Assembly: GCA_004020645.1 (NCBI GenBank)
Contig: SAQL01000010.1
Location: 164,999-228,998, forward strand
Reading direction: 5' to 3'
Origin: Mesorhizobium sp.
Lineage (GTDB): Bacteria; Pseudomonadota; Alphaproteobacteria; Rhizobiales; Rhizobiaceae
DNA: 64,000 bases
The notes below the pieces were generated by a model. The model searched no databases. It had not been told where the DNA came from and saw nothing but the letters and a program-made list of their open reading frames with translations. How positions within the stretch are numbered: position 1 is the stretch's first letter; each line of letters starts with the position of its first letter. Made by a program: the position numbers and the translations under genes. Shown in pieces: positions 61,915 to 64,000 of the stretch.

Positions 61915-62448
61915 TTAGTTGACCTCGAAGCCCAGCTTCTGCCGCAGCCGCAGTACCCGCTGGTCGGATATCTTCAGGGGTTGCTCACCAGCCTGCGCCG
62001 CGCGGTTCACCATCTGCAGCAAATCGTTTCGCTCAGTCACATCCAGACGTTCGCGCAGGAACGGCGCCAGCTTGTCGATGACGATCGTGGCATCGTCGAT
62101 CTGTGACGCCGCCCATTTGGCGTAGACCACGGCCTCATCGGTCTTCTTGTCGTCCGCAATCTCCGAAATCACCGACCGAATCGCGGCTTCGCGCTGCGGC
62201 AGGACAGGGCCGTTCTCGGAAACCATGGCGGTGATCAGCGTCGCGGCCGCCACGACCGGATCGTCGATCGCCGTCAACGGTGAGAAAGCCGCCTGCTTGC
62301 GCAGTCTCTTGCGCCGAATGTTCCCTTGCACACGCCCGACGACGTCCGCGACCTCGCGCGCCGCATCGTTCATGGCCTTCATCCGATACCACCAAAACGC
62401 CGCCGCTCCCAACAGCCCAATTGCAGCAATCAGTATATGCATGCCCAT
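61915..62448 (-). CDS. Membrane-anchored TerB-like hypothetical protein
   Basis: A 177-residue protein with one N-terminal membrane segment (HILIAAIGLLGAAAFWWY) and a helical soluble domain (DDPVVAAATLITAMVSENG, VIDKLAPFLRERLDVTERNDLLQMV) that resembles TerB-like folds. Function unknown. The start is uncertain between ATG 62448, ATG 62442 and TTG 62463. It converges with the UbiH-type gene; a small CGCCC/GGGCG hairpin lies between their stops. Confidence 0.7.
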   Translation of the reverse strand: MGMHILIAAIGLLGAAAFWWYRMKAMNDAAREVADVVGRVQGNIRRKRLRKQAAFSPLTAIDDPVVAAATLITAMVSENGPVLPQREAAIRSVISEIADDKKTDEAVVYAKWAASQIDDATIVIDKLAPFLRERLDVTERNDLLQMVNRAAQAGEQPLKISDQRVLRLRQKLGFEVN

Positions 62449-62554
62449 GATCCCCAACCGCAACGACGATAGGAGAAGTGCTGCCTCGCTTCAACGCGCA
62501 AAAGTTGCGCCCGCCGAAGAAATTCGATTCAGCCGGACGCAAACAGAATAATCG

Positions 62555-62911
62555 CTAGGACCCCGGCACGTTATAGATCGCCCTGACCTCGATCGTGCCG
62601 ATTTCGGCCAGCGGGATGCCGCCGGCAATCTCCAGCGCCTCGTCGATATCCCCGGCCTCGATCATGACGAAGCCGAGCAATTGCTCCTTGGTCTCGGCGA
62701 AGGGGCCGTCCGTGATCAGTCGCTTGCCCTTGCGCCGGCGCACGGTTTTCGCGGTCTTCACCGACTGCAGCGCCTGCGCGATGATCAGCCGACCGCTTTG
62801 CTCCACCGATTTGTCATAGGCCAGCGAGTCGGCGTCGAGCTTGGCCAGCCTCTCCGGGCTCATTGCATAAAGGTCTTTTTCCTCACCATAGACCAGGCAA
62901 ACGTATTTCAT
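62555..62911 (-). CDS. YciI-family (DGPF-type) protein
   Basis: A 118-residue protein (KYVCLVYGEEKDLYAM, ITDGPFAETKEQLLGFVMIEAGD). The DGPFAETKE motif defines the DGPF branch of the YciI family, often encoded beside ECF sigma factors, none of which is here. Its start lies 3 bp after the stop of the small membrane protein, so translation is coupled. Substrate unknown. Confidence 0.9.
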   Translation of the reverse strand: MKYVCLVYGEEKDLYAMSPERLAKLDADSLAYDKSVEQSGRLIIAQALQSVKTAKTVRRRKGKRLITDGPFAETKEQLLGFVMIEAGDIDEALEIAGGIPLAEIGTIEVRAIYNVPGS

Positions 62912-62914
62912 CTC

Positions 62915-63127
62915 TCATCTTCCTTGTTGTGACGAACCGTTGGCAACCAAGGTCTCAGCCGGGCTTTTGAACGCCGCACGATCGACAAGGGACACCGTAA
63001 CCCCGATGATGGCGACTGCCACAAGCAGTCGACCGAAACCGGAAGGTGACCGATGCAACCAGTCGGCTTCTTGTTCAGCAGCCTTTCGGCCGGTGCGCCT
63101 CCAGTGAGCAGAAAACAGACTATTCAT
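62915..63127 (-). CDS. Small membrane protein coupled to the YciI gene
   Basis: A 70-residue protein with one membrane segment at about 32-50 (GRLLVAVAIIGVTVSLV). ATG 63127 has GGAGA at ideal distance; the ATG at 63139 lies within that Shine-Dalgarno and is unlikely. Family unknown. Its stop is 3 bp from the YciI start. Confidence 0.55.
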   Translation of the reverse strand: MNSLFSAHWRRTGRKAAEQEADWLHRSPSGFGRLLVAVAIIGVTVSLVDRAAFKSPAETLVANGSSQQGR

Positions 63128-63321
63128 GTGATTCTCCATCCGGCCAGGAAATCAGGGGCCGCCCGCAGGACGGCCGAGGCGGATGGAAGTCGACATTTTT
63201 GCACGCGGATTTTTTTAACGCGTCGCTATTGGCGCGAAAGCACGGGTGGCCTTCGTGCCGACGCGCGCTATAGTCGATCAGACGCCGATCACGGCTCAGC
63301 CACCACATCAAGGAGGAATTC

Positions 63322-63747
63322 ATGGACCGCACCGCAAACGCCGTCTGGAAAGGCAATCTGAAAGAGGGCAAGGGCACGCTCGACACGCAGAGCGGGGCTC
63401 TGAAAGGCACGCCCTACTCGTTCAAGATGCGCTTCGAGGATGAAAGCGGCAAGTCCGGCACCAATCCGGAGGAACTGATCGCGGCGGCGCATGCCGGTTG
63501 CTTTGCCATGCAGCTTTCGCATGTCCTGGCCGAGAACGGCACGCCCGCCACCGAACTCGACGCCAAGGCCGTGGTCACGCTGGTTCCAGGCACCGGCATC
63601 ACCGGCAGCGCGCTCACGCTGGTCGGCAAGGTGCCGGGCATCGATGCCGCGAAATTCCAGGAGCTGGCCGAACAGGCCAAGTCCGGGTGTCCCGTTTCGA
63701 AGGCGCTTGGCGCCATCAACGTGTCACTCGACGCCAAGCTCGGCTGA
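63322..63747 (+). CDS. OsmC-family peroxiredoxin
   Basis: A 141-residue cytoplasmic hydroperoxide reductase of the OsmC group. The two redox cysteines are in AAAHAGCFAMQLS and AKSGCPVSKAL; GTNPEELIAAAHAGC is the family hallmark. It reduces organic hydroperoxides. A strong AAGGAGG precedes the ATG. It stands alone, divergent from the small membrane protein. Confidence 0.93.
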   Translation: MDRTANAVWKGNLKEGKGTLDTQSGALKGTPYSFKMRFEDESGKSGTNPEELIAAAHAGCFAMQLSHVLAENGTPATELDAKAVVTLVPGTGITGSALTLVGKVPGIDAAKFQELAEQAKSGCPVSKALGAINVSLDAKLG

Positions 63748-63830
63748 GAGAGCTTCCGCGTATGGCCGATTGCGACGTGGAGGCCATCAATTTTTGAAGC
63801 CGGCTCCGCCCCTCATTGCCCTGCCGCGCA

Positions 63831-63858
63831 TTTCTCCCCGTATAGTGACGGGGAGAAA
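63831..63858. repeat. Palindrome TTTCTCCCCGT ... ACGGGGAGAAA
   Basis: Perfect 11-bp arms around TATAGTG-type loop in the 253-bp end region after the OsmC gene. A partial third arm CTCTCCCCGTCACTT lies near 63930. No T-tract follows on the plus strand. No gene is supported in 63748-64000; an ATG near 63966 is cut off by the window end. Confidence 0.6.
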
Positions 63859-64000
63859 AAAGCCGGCCCCCGCCGCGGCACCCTTCCTGCAACACTGATG
63901 ATTGGCGAAAACCTTCGATGAGCGTCCCTCTCCCCGTCACTTCATACCTATCGGATTCACACATCATGAACATCGAGCGTGGCTCCGTATTTGATGGCGG

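Noticed and set aside
63831..63858. Rho-independent terminator for the OsmC gene
   Set aside because: The perfect stem is followed by A residues, not T, on the plus strand, and a further arm nearby suggests a repeat.
63716..63973. An 85-codon minus-strand frame at the window end
   Set aside because: It overlaps the OsmC 3' end and a palindromic repeat, and has no Shine-Dalgarno or recognisable composition.

Overview
The window looks like chromosomal DNA of a Mesorhizobium-like alphaproteobacterium (order Rhizobiales/Hyphomicrobiales). The evidence is the high GC content, the blocks hemC-hemD-mitofilin-hemY, tsaD-gpsA-YciI-EVE and ftsK-lolA-xth, a Ros/MucR zinc-finger regulator, a glnK-amtB pair behind a sigma-54-like promoter, the abundance of ABC importers, and dispersed palindromic intergenic repeats of the kind common in this group. 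I see no tRNA, rRNA, CRISPR array, insertion sequence or phage gene. All names come from reading motifs; no database search was possible.

Layout. 1-6.1 kb: an exonuclease/CBS/nucleotidyltransferase fusion protein, an unknown gene on the other strand, then a DUF4212 small subunit with its sodium:solute symporter and two small membrane proteins. 6.1-10.8 kb: a BMP-type (nucleoside-like) ABC importer on the minus strand. 11-23.9 kb: a twelve-gene divergent cluster. The leftward arm is GntR-type regulator, glycosyltransferase, glutamine-synthetase-like ligase and FAD amine oxidoreductase. The rightward arm is a polyamine-type ABC importer (binding protein, two permeases, ATPase), a second glycosyltransferase, two cupins and an aldehyde dehydrogenase. 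24-28.5 kb: a ribose-type sugar ABC importer on the minus strand. 28.7-34.4 kb: a divergent carbohydrate operon of GH15 glucoamylase, 6-phosphogluconate dehydrogenase, glucose-6-phosphate dehydrogenase and a ROK glucokinase.

34.5-39.7 kb holds the MucR-type regulator, an MFS exporter, an HxlR regulator divergent from a small secreted protein and an SDR oxidoreductase, then a class I glutamine amidotransferase and a TerB-like protein. 39.8-44.6 kb is hemC-hemD-mitofilin-hemY on the minus strand. 44.7-48.8 kb on the plus strand carries tsaD, gpsA, a YciI protein, an EVE protein, a METTL20-like methyltransferase and a DUF1761 protein. 48.8-52.4 kb has a LysR regulator, a DUF1127 protein, an L,D-transpeptidase, an orphan OmpR-type response regulator and a cyclic-nucleotide-binding protein. 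52.6-59.3 kb on the minus strand carries xth, lolA, ftsK, amtB and glnK. 59.5-63.7 kb has tesB, a UbiH-type hydroxylase, a TerB-like membrane protein, a coupled small membrane protein and YciI pair, and an OsmC peroxidase.

The best candidate for an undescribed system is the 11-23.9 kb cluster. Its ligase, oxidase and dehydrogenase match the logic of gamma-glutamyl amine catabolism (the Puu pathway), but the final gamma-glutamyl hydrolase is absent from the cluster. Two paralogous UGT-like glycosyltransferases and two paralogous cupins are built in instead. This suggests uptake and processing of an unidentified amine with a sugar-transfer step. Other notable points are the fusion protein beside the symporter, an 8-bp inverted minisatellite whose arms contain the stop codons of both flanking genes, a duplicated gene start upstream of the SDR gene, and several palindromic repeat families that overlap stop codons or supply a ribosome binding site.
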